DNA from: an uncultured Clostridia bacterium
GTDB taxonomy: Bacteria > Bacillota > Clostridia > CAKSNL01 > HGM11501
Length of the DNA: 64,000 nucleotides
Assembly (NCBI GenBank): GCA_934476235.1
Contig: CAKSNL010000001.1
Coordinates: 186,001 to 250,000 of the forward strand
Reading direction: 5' to 3'
Made by a program: the position numbers and the translations under genes. The notes under the pieces were generated by a model. That model ran no database searches, had not been told where the DNA came from, and saw nothing but the letters and a program-made list of their open reading frames with translations. This document shows positions 16,446 through 24,999 of the stretch, piece by piece. How positions within the stretch are numbered: position 1 is the stretch's first letter; the number at the start of each line of letters is the position of its first letter.

Positions 16446-17297
16446 TTAGTTTGCTTTAAGTGCGTCAAGCGAAGTCTGCTTTCCGCCGTAAAGTCCGATA
16501 GGCTCAACGTGTACCGCGCCTACGGAAACTACCTTCGTTCCGTTCTGAGCGTTGAAGTCTTCAAGGTACGGAAGGTGCTGGAAGTAGTTAGCGTCAACCT
16601 CGCCGCTGTCAACAACGTTGTTGGGCTGAACATAATCTGTGAACTCCTTGATATCTAAGGTGATATCCTTTTCGGCAAGAATCTTCTTTGCTACTTCAAG
16701 GATTTCCGCGTGAGGCGTGGGAGAAGCCGCAACGGTAACCGTCTGACCAGCAAGTGCGTCATAATCAACGGTATCGTCATATCCGTTTGTGGGCTCGTCA
16801 ACCGTGCTTACTACTGCGCCGTTATACTCGCTGCCGATGAAGTCCTTAACTGCCTGGCTGAATAAAGCTGCTTTTAATGCCTTTATGATGTCCTTATTCT
16901 CGTTGCCTTCCTTTACCGCAAGAATGTTGCCGTATTCGGAAGAAGAACCTTCGATAAGAAGCGAATCCTTTACCGGGTTAAGGTCTGCCTGGATAGCATA
17001 GTTTGAATTGATTACCGCATAGTCAACATCCGAAAGAATGTTGGGAATCTGTGCCGCTTCAATTTCCTTGAATGTGATGTTGTAGGGATTTTCTTCAATG
17101 TCCGTTATTGTCGCCGTGATTCCTGCTCCGTCCTTAAGCTTGATATATCCGTTGTCCGCCAAAAGCAAAAGCGCTCTCGCCTCGTTCGTCGTGTCGTTAG
17201 GAACCGCTATCGTGATTCCCTCTTTTTTAGCGCCGCATCCGGAAAATACCGCTGCGAACAGTGCCAATGCCAATACAATTGATAAGATTTTTTTCAT
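16446..17297 (-). CDS. MetQ/NlpA-family substrate-binding lipoprotein with circularly permuted domain order
   Basis: 283 residues with a lipoprotein signal (lipobox FSGC, Cys21). Every block of MetQ is present, but in swapped order. Residues about 28-165 are the usual second half (ITIAVPNDTTNEARALLLL, LKDGAG, EIEAAQIP, DYAVINSNYA, GNILAVKEGNE, NGAVV). After a linker (about 166-183), residues about 184-283 are the usual first half (TVAASPTPHAEILEVAKK, EFTDYVQPN, DANYFQHLPYL, VHVEPIGLYG, ending LDALKAN). In E. coli MetQ the segment matching LDALKAN runs straight into that matching IAVPND; here these are the two termini. All binding-cleft motifs are intact and AGGAGG precedes the ATG. The family delivers D/L-methionine to MetNI, but no metN or metI gene is nearby. 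Fold and ligand are inferred. Confidence 0.88.
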   Translation of the reverse strand: MKKILSIVLALALFAAVFSGCGAKKEGITIAVPNDTTNEARALLLLADNGYIKLKDGAGITATITDIEENPYNITFKEIEAAQIPNILSDVDYAVINSNYAIQADLNPVKDSLLIEGSSSEYGNILAVKEGNENKDIIKALKAALFSQAVKDFIGSEYNGAVVSTVDEPTNGYDDTVDYDALAGQTVTVAASPTPHAEILEVAKKILAEKDITLDIKEFTDYVQPNNVVDSGEVDANYFQHLPYLEDFNAQNGTKVVSVGAVHVEPIGLYGGKQTSLDALKAN

Positions 17298-17378
17298 TTT
17301 GAATTCCTCCTGTGAGATTTATTTGATAGTCATAATATACCACGTATCATGAGTTTTGTCCAATACTCAAAAAATATA

Positions 17379-17407
17379 GTGGGTTATAGCTAAAAGCTAT
17401 AACCCAC
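17379..17407 (-). terminator. Rho-independent terminator of the SLH surface operon
   Basis: Perfect 13-base stem (GTGGGTTATAGCT / AGCTATAACCCAC) with a 3-base loop, followed on the minus strand by TATATTTTTTG. It separates the lipoprotein gene from the permuted metQ gene. Confidence 0.88.
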
Positions 17408-17414
17408 TTAGGTT

Positions 17415-17909
17415 TTAATATTCTACGCTGAGTCCCTTTTCCTCCGCCAGCGCTTCAAGCGCCGCATTGTAATCGTCAAGAAGCGAAACCGCGTTCTCAA
17501 CCTTTTCGGAGCCGGACACTACCTTGTCTTCGTCGCCGGACCGAAATCCCTGAAGCATCTCTCCGTAGCCGTCCTTATACGCAAGTAAAACTGCCCTGTA
17601 CTTTTCCTTGATTGCGATAACCTCTTCTGTTTCAAGGTTTATCGCACCAAGCAATTCAATTGATGAATTGATGTTCGGTATAACCGTGTTATTTAAGCTG
17701 TCAACAAATTCGTCGGGAGTTTCAAAACCTTCCCATTTTGCGACTTCTTCCTTCATAGCCTCGTAGTTTGCATTGATTTCGGTCATATCATTATTGATAA
17801 AATTCTGAAATTCATCGGCAACCGGGTCCGAGCCGCAGCCCGACACGGAGAGCACCATGATTACCGCGGCAAATACCGCCGCAAGCTTTTTAAGTTTTTT
17901 CATTTTCAT
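17415..17909 (-). CDS. Small lipoprotein of unknown function
   Basis: 164 residues with a lipoprotein signal peptide (lipobox VSGC, Cys25). The mature part is acidic and looks wholly helical, with heptad-like stretches (about 60-160), and has no motif I recognise. It is the third gene of the CAP-SLH/SLH operon, only six bases after the SLH gene, and is closed by a terminator, so it is probably a membrane-anchored partner of the surface proteins. Confidence 0.8.
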   Translation of the reverse strand: MKMKKLKKLAAVFAAVIMVLSVSGCGSDPVADEFQNFINNDMTEINANYEAMKEEVAKWEGFETPDEFVDSLNNTVIPNINSSIELLGAINLETEEVIAIKEKYRAVLLAYKDGYGEMLQGFRSGDEDKVVSGSEKVENAVSLLDDYNAALEALAEEKGLSVEY

Positions 17910-17915
17910 TTCCCC

Positions 17916-19103
17916 TTAGTTTAATGTTCTTTCCAAAAATGTCACTATCTGTCCGCGGCTGCAAACGTTCTCGGGAGAGAAGGTCGTGTCGCTCGTTCCG
18001 GAGGTGATGCCGAGGTCAAGCGCCCAGGAAACCGCCTCTGCACATTCATCGTCTTTTGAAACATCGTTAAACTCGCCATCATAGCTTGCATCGGGAGCGC
18101 CAGCGTTTATCCAGAGATATGTAACCGTCATCGCTCTTGTGCAGGGGGTGTCTCCCAGGAATTTTCCGCCTTCTGTCATGCCCTTCTTGGCAGCCCAGAG
18201 CGCAGCCTTATAATAATAGTCAGACTCCGTTACGTCCGAATACGGGTTGCTTCCCTTAACCTCGGGAGAGCCCATTGCGCGCCAGAGGAACGTAATTATC
18301 TGCGCCTTTGTGCAGTTCGTATCGGGCGAAAATGTTGTCGCGCTCGTTCCGGAGGTGATGTTTTTCTCAACTGCCCATGTAACCGCCTTCTTGTAATACG
18401 CTCCGTCCGGAACGTCAGTAAAGCCCTGAGGCTGGGTGCTTCCGCCCGTAGTCTCAGCCGGTTCCTCGCTGAGAAGCTTTAAGGTGTTATTGACCGTTAC
18501 GGTATCGGACACCTGGTTTAATGTAAGCTTAACGGTGCACTTTACAGATCCTTTTTTCTTTGTTGTGGAATCAACCTTGTTGAATGTGCCGCCCCAGGAA
18601 ACTTCGCTTCCGTTTTTAACGGCGCTTCTTGCCATGTCTAAAATTTCTTCCTTGGTAATGTCGGTCTTTAACGACATATTCTTGAACGCGTTGGAAACCG
18701 CCGCCTTGTCCTCGGCAAGCAGCTCATTGTCCTTATTTGCTTCTGCCGCCGCGCCCGTTAACTTTTTCATCTTAATGTCATACATTTCGTGCTGCTGATA
18801 AGGTCCGCATGTAAATAAAATGTTCGCGAATATCAAGCCGTCCTTCTCGCTTGACGCCTTGTAGACTCTGTAATCCGATTCCTTGCTGAACGAAAGCGTA
18901 ACACTGCTTCCCTCGGGAAGAAGCTTTGACGCCTCCTTCAAAAATCCGTCCATCGTCATCTCGTTGTTAAGCTGCATACTGTCCTGTCCTGCCCTGATTG
19001 CCTTCATTGCCGCCTTTATCTCGCCCTGCTCATCCTTTGCGAAAGAGCCGATAACCGAGAAAACCATGAGTGCTGCCAAAACCAATGCAAAAATCTTTTT
19101 CAT
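17916..19103 (-). CDS. Secreted SLH-domain protein with two copies of an unnamed repeat domain
   Basis: 395 residues: signal peptide (1-22), two copies of a roughly 70-residue domain (about 47-115 and 142-215), a short Thr/Gly linker and three SLH repeats (about 225-395; FTDVPDGAYYKKAVTWAVEK, YSDVTESDYYYKAALWAAKK, FNDVSKDDECAEAVSWALDL). SLH repeats bind secondary cell-wall polymers, so the protein is held on the wall. The unnamed domain has the pattern T..E(I/F)L..A...V.....V.W...F...D..TTKKKG...C..KLTLN and also occurs in the next gene upstream. It lies 21 bases after the CAP-SLH gene. Confidence 0.85.
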   Translation of the reverse strand: MKKIFALVLAALMVFSVIGSFAKDEQGEIKAAMKAIRAGQDSMQLNNEMTMDGFLKEASKLLPEGSSVTLSFSKESDYRVYKASSEKDGLIFANILFTCGPYQQHEMYDIKMKKLTGAAAEANKDNELLAEDKAAVSNAFKNMSLKTDITKEEILDMARSAVKNGSEVSWGGTFNKVDSTTKKKGSVKCTVKLTLNQVSDTVTVNNTLKLLSEEPAETTGGSTQPQGFTDVPDGAYYKKAVTWAVEKNITSGTSATTFSPDTNCTKAQIITFLWRAMGSPEVKGSNPYSDVTESDYYYKAALWAAKKGMTEGGKFLGDTPCTRAMTVTYLWINAGAPDASYDGEFNDVSKDDECAEAVSWALDLGITSGTSDTTFSPENVCSRGQIVTFLERTLN

Positions 19104-19124
19104 TTTTTCTTTTCCCCTTTCTTA

Positions 19125-21260
19125 TTATCCGTTAATTGCTCTATTTAAAAACGTTACTATCTGTGCTCGGGAGCATATTGCCTCCGGTGAGAAGGTGCCG
19201 TTTCCGGTTCCGGAGGTAACACCTGCTTCAACCGCCCATGAGACCGCTTTTGCATACTCCGCATTTGCCGGCACATCCGAGAAAGCCGCAGCATTTACCG
19301 GGTCAGGCTCGTTCGCGCACTTCCAGAGGTACATGACCGTCATCGCTCTTGTACACGGAGTGTCAACTGAGAATTTGCCGCCCGTAACAATGCCTTTCTT
19401 TGCCGCCCAGAGTGCCGCACCGTAATAGTAGTCGCTTTTATCCACATTTATAAACGGGTTTTCATCCCCCGGATCGGGAGAACCCAATGCTCTCCAGAGA
19501 AATGTCAGTATCTGCGCGTTCGTGCAGGTCATATCCGGTGAAAAAGCGTTTTTCGCCGTTCCGCTTGTAACATTGTTTTTGACCGCCCACAAAACCGCGT
19601 CCGCAAAATATGCATCGTCCGGGACATCGAAAAATCCGGACTTTGTCGTCACCTCATTCTCGGGTGCCGCCTCGCCGACCGTCAGAACTACCGGTGTTGC
19701 CGCAACTTTGATCGTATAACGGTTTCCGTCCTTGGTCATATATGAGGTATCTATAGGCATATATGAGACAACCCCGTCCGACGCGGTGCAGATAAGGTAT
19801 GCCTTCTGCATAGCGTCCTCGTCCTCAAAATACATGCTTCCGGTGTTTGATATAACATTTGCGACAGCCTGACCGCGTCCCGCAAACATCTGTATTCCGT
19901 TATAATCCGTCATTCCGACGCCCATATAATTATAACCGCTGGTCAATATGTTCTTTCTGTGTCCTTCACTGTTCATCCAGCCCGTCATCGCCTTTACCGC
20001 CGTAGCGTCGCCTGTCGGGCACCTGTAAATGTTTTCTCCGGCGGTGGAGGTTTTAAATGTGCTCGGTATCGCCGTGAAGCACAGTGTTCCGTCAGGTCTC
20101 GTGTGAGAGAAAAGCTCCTTCGTCTCGGGCTCTCTTATATCGCACGCGTCCTGAAGTGGACCGGGCATGGAAAGAAGCCCGTCTCCGACCTTGAAACGCT
20201 CGATATTTGTAAGCCTTAAAACTTCCCACTCCTCGGAATTGACAGAGAGCTTATCTTTCGGTATTTCTCTTACAAGCTTCGGGATAGTCTCGCTGAACCT
20301 GGTCTCTCTTGTTTCCTCTCCGAGCGTTATTATAAGATAGCCCTGAATAAGTCCGTCTTTTTCAAACGTGGCGTTTTGCTTTACGAATCCATCCTTCCAC
20401 TCGGCTTTGGCGCCGTTCACCGCCGCCCTTTTTGCGACGGCAAGCATTTCTTCCTTGGTCGTCTTGTTCGTAAACGTCATATCGCCGACCGCGACGGACA
20501 TTAAGTGTCTGTCCTCATCAATTTTTGTTGAATTTTCCGTCACAACCTTCGGCACGGTTTTTCCGATGGGAATCCTTTCCTCAAGCTCTCCGCACGTAAG
20601 CGTGAGCGATGCCGAAAGCGAGCCTTCTATCTGCGTCGTCGCTTTAGTCATCTTAAAGTCCGACTTTCTGAGCGTGACAACCGTCTCATTATCGGGATCC
20701 AGCGACTCTTTCGCCATATTTAAGATGTCTTTATAAGTCGTGTCGTTTGACACGGGGAATTCCCATATTGCGGCATTTATCGCCTTTTTCGCCTCGGCGA
20801 TATATTTTTTTGCGTCAGCTGCGCTGATATTTCCCGTGTTACTTCCTGTCACGGGCTCTTCGTCCTCGTCGTCTGCCGCGTTCCCCGTTGCCGGTATCTC
20901 CTTTTTGACCTCGAATCCGTCCTCCGCATCGTCCTGATAGATAATAACGTCCGCGCTCATATAGCCGGGCTTTGACCCCGTCGGAGCGACGATTCTGAAT
21001 TTATCAACAATAAAACCGGTACCGGCATATTTGTCCGCCGAATACTCGCTCGCACCGAAAAGGAGATTTTCAAGATCGCCCTGGGTGAAATTCGCATCAA
21101 CATCCGTTTCGTCAAGCAATTTCAAAAAAAGCGCCTTGTTTTTCGCAACCGCAGTCTCAGCATCGTCCACCAGTGTAAAAGCATAAGCGTTTCCGACCGG
21201 GAACATGACCGCTCCGAAAAGCAAGCCGACCGCGCATATAAACGCCATAATTCTTTTCAT
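19125..21260 (-). CDS. Secreted CAP (SCP/PR1-like) domain protein with SLH repeats
   Basis: 711 residues: signal peptide (1-27); repeat units of the unnamed domain shared with the next gene (about 45-125, 165-245 and 262-335); a CAP domain (about 350-475) with LQDACDIREPE, the SHTRPDG loop, GENIYR and MNSEGHRKNILTSGYNYMGVG; a beta linker; and three SLH repeats (about 537-711). CAP/YkwD-type domains occur in many Clostridia surface and spore proteins; their activity in bacteria is mostly unknown. First gene of a three-gene operon. Upstream is a promoter with direct repeats next to a LytTR two-component system, its probable regulator. Confidence 0.88.
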   Translation of the reverse strand: MKRIMAFICAVGLLFGAVMFPVGNAYAFTLVDDAETAVAKNKALFLKLLDETDVDANFTQGDLENLLFGASEYSADKYAGTGFIVDKFRIVAPTGSKPGYMSADVIIYQDDAEDGFEVKKEIPATGNAADDEDEEPVTGSNTGNISAADAKKYIAEAKKAINAAIWEFPVSNDTTYKDILNMAKESLDPDNETVVTLRKSDFKMTKATTQIEGSLSASLTLTCGELEERIPIGKTVPKVVTENSTKIDEDRHLMSVAVGDMTFTNKTTKEEMLAVAKRAAVNGAKAEWKDGFVKQNATFEKDGLIQGYLIITLGEETRETRFSETIPKLVREIPKDKLSVNSEEWEVLRLTNIERFKVGDGLLSMPGPLQDACDIREPETKELFSHTRPDGTLCFTAIPSTFKTSTAGENIYRCPTGDATAVKAMTGWMNSEGHRKNILTSGYNYMGVGMTDYNGIQMFAGRGQAVANVISNTGSMYFEDEDAMQKAYLICTASDGVVSYMPIDTSYMTKDGNRYTIKVAATPVVLTVGEAAPENEVTTKSGFFDVPDDAYFADAVLWAVKNNVTSGTAKNAFSPDMTCTNAQILTFLWRALGSPDPGDENPFINVDKSDYYYGAALWAAKKGIVTGGKFSVDTPCTRAMTVMYLWKCANEPDPVNAAAFSDVPANAEYAKAVSWAVEAGVTSGTGNGTFSPEAICSRAQIVTFLNRAING

Positions 21261-21303
21261 ATATCCGCACCGCCTTATAATTTCTCTTCATTTTCCGCAT
21301 AAT

Positions 21304-21390
21304 ATTCTATATGTTTTTATTCTGCGATTCAACCGAAAAAACATAACTTGCAGAAAAAAAGCATAATTCACGGAAAGCATAAAATGCTTC
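21304..21390 (-). promoter_or_regulatory. Promoter of the CAP-SLH operon with upstream direct repeats
   Basis: On the minus strand TTGAAT (21327-21332), 17 bases, TAGAAT (21304-21309). Just upstream are AGTTATGTT (21340-21348) and AATTATGCT (21360-21368), 20 bases apart, with a further TTATGC at 21377-21382. Imperfect direct repeats about two helical turns apart and upstream of -35 are what LytTR regulators bind. The regulator gene lies 1.3 kb upstream. Confidence 0.5.
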
Positions 21391-21403
21391 CCGCGAATTA
21401 ACG

Positions 21404-22672
21404 TCAGTTTTTAAGTGTAGCCGACAGTGAGAAGATGTTTCCGGAGTCCCGGATCTCCAAAAATCCGCCGTTTTTCTTGACAATTGCGGCAACGCTTTTC
21501 AAGCCCAGTCCCGACCCTTTCTCCTTGGTGGATAAATAAGCTCCGGAGGAGTCCTTTAAGACCTTTCCGGAATAATCGTTTTTCACGCTGACGGACAACT
21601 GGCTGTTTAAGCTTTTTATGATTATTTTTATATACTTTTCCGCGGCGTCAAGACTGTTTTCAAGTATGTTTGAAAGCATCACGGTAAATTCCGCCTCATC
21701 AAACGAAAGCTCCTTCGGCATGTTCACGTCAAAAGAAAAGTCCACACCCTTTTCCCGCGCTTTCTTGGCTGACTGCATGATAACGGCATTGACAAGCGGA
21801 TTTTCGCACGCCCGCGCGCTGCCTCCGGACTCGATTTCCGAAAGCTCCTTTTTAAGAAGCTCCGCCGCTCCCGAAATATCCCCGCGCTCGATGCAGCCCA
21901 ATAAGATAGCGTCGCGGTGCCGCGCGTCATGGCGGAAAATTCTTTCCGCCTCCTCCTTTTCTAAGTAAAACTCATACTGCTTTTTCTGAAGCTCAATCTG
22001 GTCCTTAAACTTCTCTGCCATCTGCAACGCGGTCATTGAGTCGTGCACGGTTTTGAATGTGTAAAATATCAGAAGGTACACCAAAAGCATCAGCGTGTGG
22101 ATCACAAACAAAATGCGGTAGTTTTCCGCCATGCTCTCTTTTGCGCCGAAGTAATAGTTCACCATGACAATAAGCACCGTGAAAAAAAGCGGAATGAATG
22201 AGAACACCCACCAGTTAACGTCCAGATTTTCCATGACGCTTCTGTGCTTCGCCTTTAAGAATTTTTTATAAAGGAAAAAATATCCGGTAAAGCAAATGAT
22301 CCTGAGCCACGTCAAAAACCAGTAGTCACGGACGGTGCAGTCGTTTATAAACGCGGTAAAATTCGCAATTATCTCATAAATGTTTATCCAGAGCCAGAAG
22401 GAAAAAACCGTCTGCGATATCTTGTCCCTCGTGATGATAAGTATCAGCGCAAAATACGGCAGTCCGATGGTGAAAAATATCATATTTTTAAGCGCATCGA
22501 TTCCCATACGCACCGCAATGTACGAATTTATAAAAACACAGAGCGCGGTAACAGCCGCAAAGCAGATGTAGGCGCGTTTTGCCGGCAGGCGGTAATCCAT
22601 CATCGAATATCCGTCAAACGTGCATATGAATAAAATCGAAACCAGCGAAAAAACATCTCTGAATTCAGTCAT
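21404..22672 (-). CDS. GHKL-type sensor histidine kinase (LytTR two-component system)
   Basis: About 422 residues. The first ~210 form six or so membrane segments; a short coiled coil (MAEKFKDQIELQKKQYEFYL) leads to the phospho-acceptor region IFRHDARHRD. The ATP-binding domain has an N-box (NILENSLDAAEKY) and a G-box (KGSGLGLKSV). The layout matches AgrC-like kinases of the GHKL class. The ATG at 22672 is preferred to the GTG at 22681 because GGAGG lies ten bases before it and only one base before the GTG. It directly follows the response-regulator gene. The signal it senses is unknown. Confidence 0.85.
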   Translation of the reverse strand: MTEFRDVFSLVSILFICTFDGYSMMDYRLPAKRAYICFAAVTALCVFINSYIAVRMGIDALKNMIFFTIGLPYFALILIITRDKISQTVFSFWLWINIYEIIANFTAFINDCTVRDYWFLTWLRIICFTGYFFLYKKFLKAKHRSVMENLDVNWWVFSFIPLFFTVLIVMVNYYFGAKESMAENYRILFVIHTLMLLVYLLIFYTFKTVHDSMTALQMAEKFKDQIELQKKQYEFYLEKEEAERIFRHDARHRDAILLGCIERGDISGAAELLKKELSEIESGGSARACENPLVNAVIMQSAKKAREKGVDFSFDVNMPKELSFDEAEFTVMLSNILENSLDAAEKYIKIIIKSLNSQLSVSVKNDYSGKVLKDSSGAYLSTKEKGSGLGLKSVAAIVKKNGGFLEIRDSGNIFSLSATLKN

Positions 22673-22677
22673 GCACC

Positions 22678-23376
22678 TCACACCTCCGAACCGAAAACAT
22701 AGTCAAAATACGCTTTTTTCGCGCTTTGAAGGTATGTTCTCGATATCTTGACCGCTTTTCCTCCGGTCAGATAAAAGGTGTCCGAATCAATACTGTCAAT
22801 GTGTTCTATGTTTAATATGTAGCTTTTGTGGCACCTTAAAAAACCGTGTGCCAGAAGGTATCCTTCAAAGTCCGTAAGCTTGCCGACAACCTCTATCTCC
22901 CTGTTTCCGGTAAGCGTAAAGCGCACCTTCCGCAGGTCGCTCTCCAGGCACTCAATGTTTGACAGAAGGATCTCGGTCTCTATCCCCGAATAGGTAATCT
23001 TTACGCTTTCTTTTTTTCTGTTTCCCGAAATAATTCTCGAAATGCAGTCCGAAAGTTCTTCCTTTTTCAGCGGCTTTAAAATGTAATCAAAGGCAAAAAC
23101 GCGGTAGCTTGCCACGCCGAATTCCTCGCTTGACGATAAGAAAACTATCGGCGTTTTTTTATCCTTCTTTCTTATCAGCGCCGCGGTTTCGATTCCGCTG
23201 ATTTCCGGCATTAAAATGTCCATAATAATTATGTCAAAGGCACGCCCGTCATGGCTTTTTATGAGCTCATTTCCGTCTTCAAAGGTGCTCACCTCACAGC
23301 TTGGGGCAATTTCGGAAAGTGCGCTCTTCACTTCTTCTCTTGTTGTTTTTTCGTCATCGCAAACCGCTATTCTCAT
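22678..23376 (-). CDS. LytTR-family response regulator
   Basis: 232 residues. Receiver domain (1-120) with the acidic pair CDDE, phospho-acceptor D53 (IIIMDILMPEISG), T/S in FLSSSEE and Lys in YILKPL. A LytTR DNA-binding domain follows (about 140-232; IECLESDLRKVRF, LLAHGFLRCHKSYILNIEHI). It pairs with the kinase that follows. The nearest target candidate on the same strand is the CAP-SLH operon, whose promoter carries direct repeats upstream of -35. Confidence 0.9.
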   Translation of the reverse strand: MRIAVCDDEKTTREEVKSALSEIAPSCEVSTFEDGNELIKSHDGRAFDIIIMDILMPEISGIETAALIRKKDKKTPIVFLSSSEEFGVASYRVFAFDYILKPLKKEELSDCISRIISGNRKKESVKITYSGIETEILLSNIECLESDLRKVRFTLTGNREIEVVGKLTDFEGYLLAHGFLRCHKSYILNIEHIDSIDSDTFYLTGGKAVKISRTYLQSAKKAYFDYVFGSEV

Positions 23377-23451
23377 AATTTATTTTCCTTCCGGCTTTTT
23401 ATAATTTAATTTTAACACATATCCTTTGTCCTGTCAATTTTCGTTTTAAAG

Positions 23452-23481
23452 TTGACAGCCCGCCTTTTAAAATGCTATACT
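23452..23481 (+). promoter_or_regulatory. Sigma-A promoter of the Nudix gene
   Basis: TTGACA (23452-23457), 18 bases, TATACT (23476-23481), 25 bases ahead of the start codon at 23507 with AAGGAAG between. Confidence 0.75.
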
Positions 23482-23506
23482 TACTTTATGAAAGGAAGTA
23501 ATAATT

Positions 23507-24121
23507 ATGGATAAGCTTTTGGATTGGGCAATTGAAATACAGAGTCTTGCGCAGGCGGGGCTTTCATATACCGAGAATCCGTACGATATTGAGCGGTACG
23601 AAAGGCTCCGCGAAATATCCGCCGAGATCATGGCGCAAAAAACGGGAGAGCCGCTTGAAAAAGTCAAAGGTCTTTTCTGCAATGAGTCGGGCTATCAGAC
23701 TCCGAAGGCGGACACCCGCGCGGCGGTCTTTCTCGGCGATAAGATTCTTCTCGTTAAGGAAAATAACGGTACATGGTCGCTTCCCGGCGGCTGGTGCGAT
23801 GTCAACATGTCCGCCGCCGACAATGCGGTGAAGGAGGTTTATGAGGAGGCGGGGCTTAAAGTAAAGTGCGAAAAGCTCATTGCCGTGCAGGACTGGCGAA
23901 AGCACAATGTAACAAACTATGCCTACGGCGTCATCAAGCTTTTCTTTCTCTGCTCGCCCTCGGGCGGCAGCTTCTTAAAAAACATCGAAACTGTCGCGGC
24001 GGAATATTTTTCAAGGGACTCTCTGCCCTCTGACCTCGCCAATGAAAAAACAACGCGCGAACAGATATTAATGTGCTTTGACGCGCACGGTAATCCGGAC
24101 TTTCAGACACTGTTTGACTAA
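23507..24121 (+). CDS. Nudix hydrolase with N-terminal extension domain
   Basis: 204 residues. Residues 1-60 match the helical N-terminal domain found in a group of Nudix enzymes (MDKLLDWAIEIQSLAQAGL..YDIERYERLREI). The Nudix domain follows, with LPGGWCDVNMSAADNAVKEV and YEEAGL as the box; the metal-binding EE is present, and Lys replaces the usual Arg of REV, as is common in this subgroup. ADP-ribose or another nucleoside diphosphate derivative is the likely substrate class. A single-gene unit with its own promoter and terminator. Confidence 0.88.
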   Translation: MDKLLDWAIEIQSLAQAGLSYTENPYDIERYERLREISAEIMAQKTGEPLEKVKGLFCNESGYQTPKADTRAAVFLGDKILLVKENNGTWSLPGGWCDVNMSAADNAVKEVYEEAGLKVKCEKLIAVQDWRKHNVTNYAYGVIKLFFLCSPSGGSFLKNIETVAAEYFSRDSLPSDLANEKTTREQILMCFDAHGNPDFQTLFD

Positions 24122-24156
24122 AAAGAGCAAGCGATAAATCGCTTGCTCTTTTTTTA
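24121..24156 (+). terminator. Rho-independent terminator
   Basis: AAAAGAGCAAGCGAT, loop AA, ATCGCTTGCTCTTTTTTT directly after the Nudix stop codon. Confidence 0.92.
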
Positions 24157-24202
24157 TCCCCGGCGTGAGGGGATTTTCCGATGCCCCGTTTACGAATTTA
24201 TA

Positions 24203-24877
24203 TTAATCAACAACCTTTTCAAATGCAAAAATATCTCTTTTTTCCCCGTTTTGTGTGACAAATTCCCCATCATCAAATCTCCAAGCTTGGTTAATCGTAT
24301 ATACTCCGCTCCCTATCTTATACTCATTTTCTTCCATATATTCAATTAACTTTTCAAGCTCCCGGTCCTCCATCATTATAAAAAACGGATTCGGCTCAAC
24401 CGTTGTTCCGTTCAGAACATTTCTAAGATAATCCGAATTTATGCTTTCCCCGTCTGTGATTTCAACAGTTATATTTTTACCAATTCGCATATCATTGATA
24501 TCCGTGTTTTCCTTCTGCCTCTCCGCTTGCCATATCAAAACACTTTCGTCCTTGCCTTCGAGAAAAATTTTTTCTATTTCCGAAAAGTCTCCGTCAATAT
24601 ATAAGTCAATGTGCCCAGATTCATCAGATGATGAACCTGCCCCTCCGTAAATTGTTATGTATATATTATTTTCCTCAATGCGATAACTGTATTTTTCATA
24701 TACATTAATGCTGTCAATAGCCACTTCTCCCGTAACATGAATCCCGTTATTATCTACATCTACCTTCGTCATACCTATTGCACCCGGTCTGATTATCTGC
24801 ACTCTCCCATTTATCATCATAGCTCCCGTAACCGCAATCAGAATAACTGCAATTCCTATTATAATGATTTTTTTCAT
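24203..24877 (-). CDS. Membrane-anchored protein of unknown function
   Basis: 224 residues with one N-terminal hydrophobic segment (KKIIIIGIAVILIAVTGAMM), probably an uncleaved anchor, then a beta-rich extracellular part. The ATG at 24877 is chosen because GGAGG lies seven bases ahead; the longer start at 24925 has none. No family recognised. It is the last of a run of small same-strand genes (24203-29820) that share this style: short, often anchored or lipidated, and of unknown function. Confidence 0.7.
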   Translation of the reverse strand: MKKIIIIGIAVILIAVTGAMMINGRVQIIRPGAIGMTKVDVDNNGIHVTGEVAIDSINVYEKYSYRIEENNIYITIYGGAGSSSDESGHIDLYIDGDFSEIEKIFLEGKDESVLIWQAERQKENTDINDMRIGKNITVEITDGESINSDYLRNVLNGTTVEPNPFFIMMEDRELEKLIEYMEENEYKIGSGVYTINQAWRFDDGEFVTQNGEKRDIFAFEKVVD

Positions 24878-24999
24878 TTTCCGTCCTCCATGATAAACTG
24901 ACCGTGCGGCTCGGATATTTGTCATTTTCTTATCTTATGTAAAAACAAATCTCCGGCAGCAAATATTAAGCTATAAATGCCATTTCAACATGCTCCTTA

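Noticed and set aside
16446..17378. SAM or other methionine riboswitch before the permuted MetQ gene
   Set aside because: The 80 bases upstream contain a terminator for the next gene and a ribosome binding site but no S-box-like core or leader terminator for this gene.
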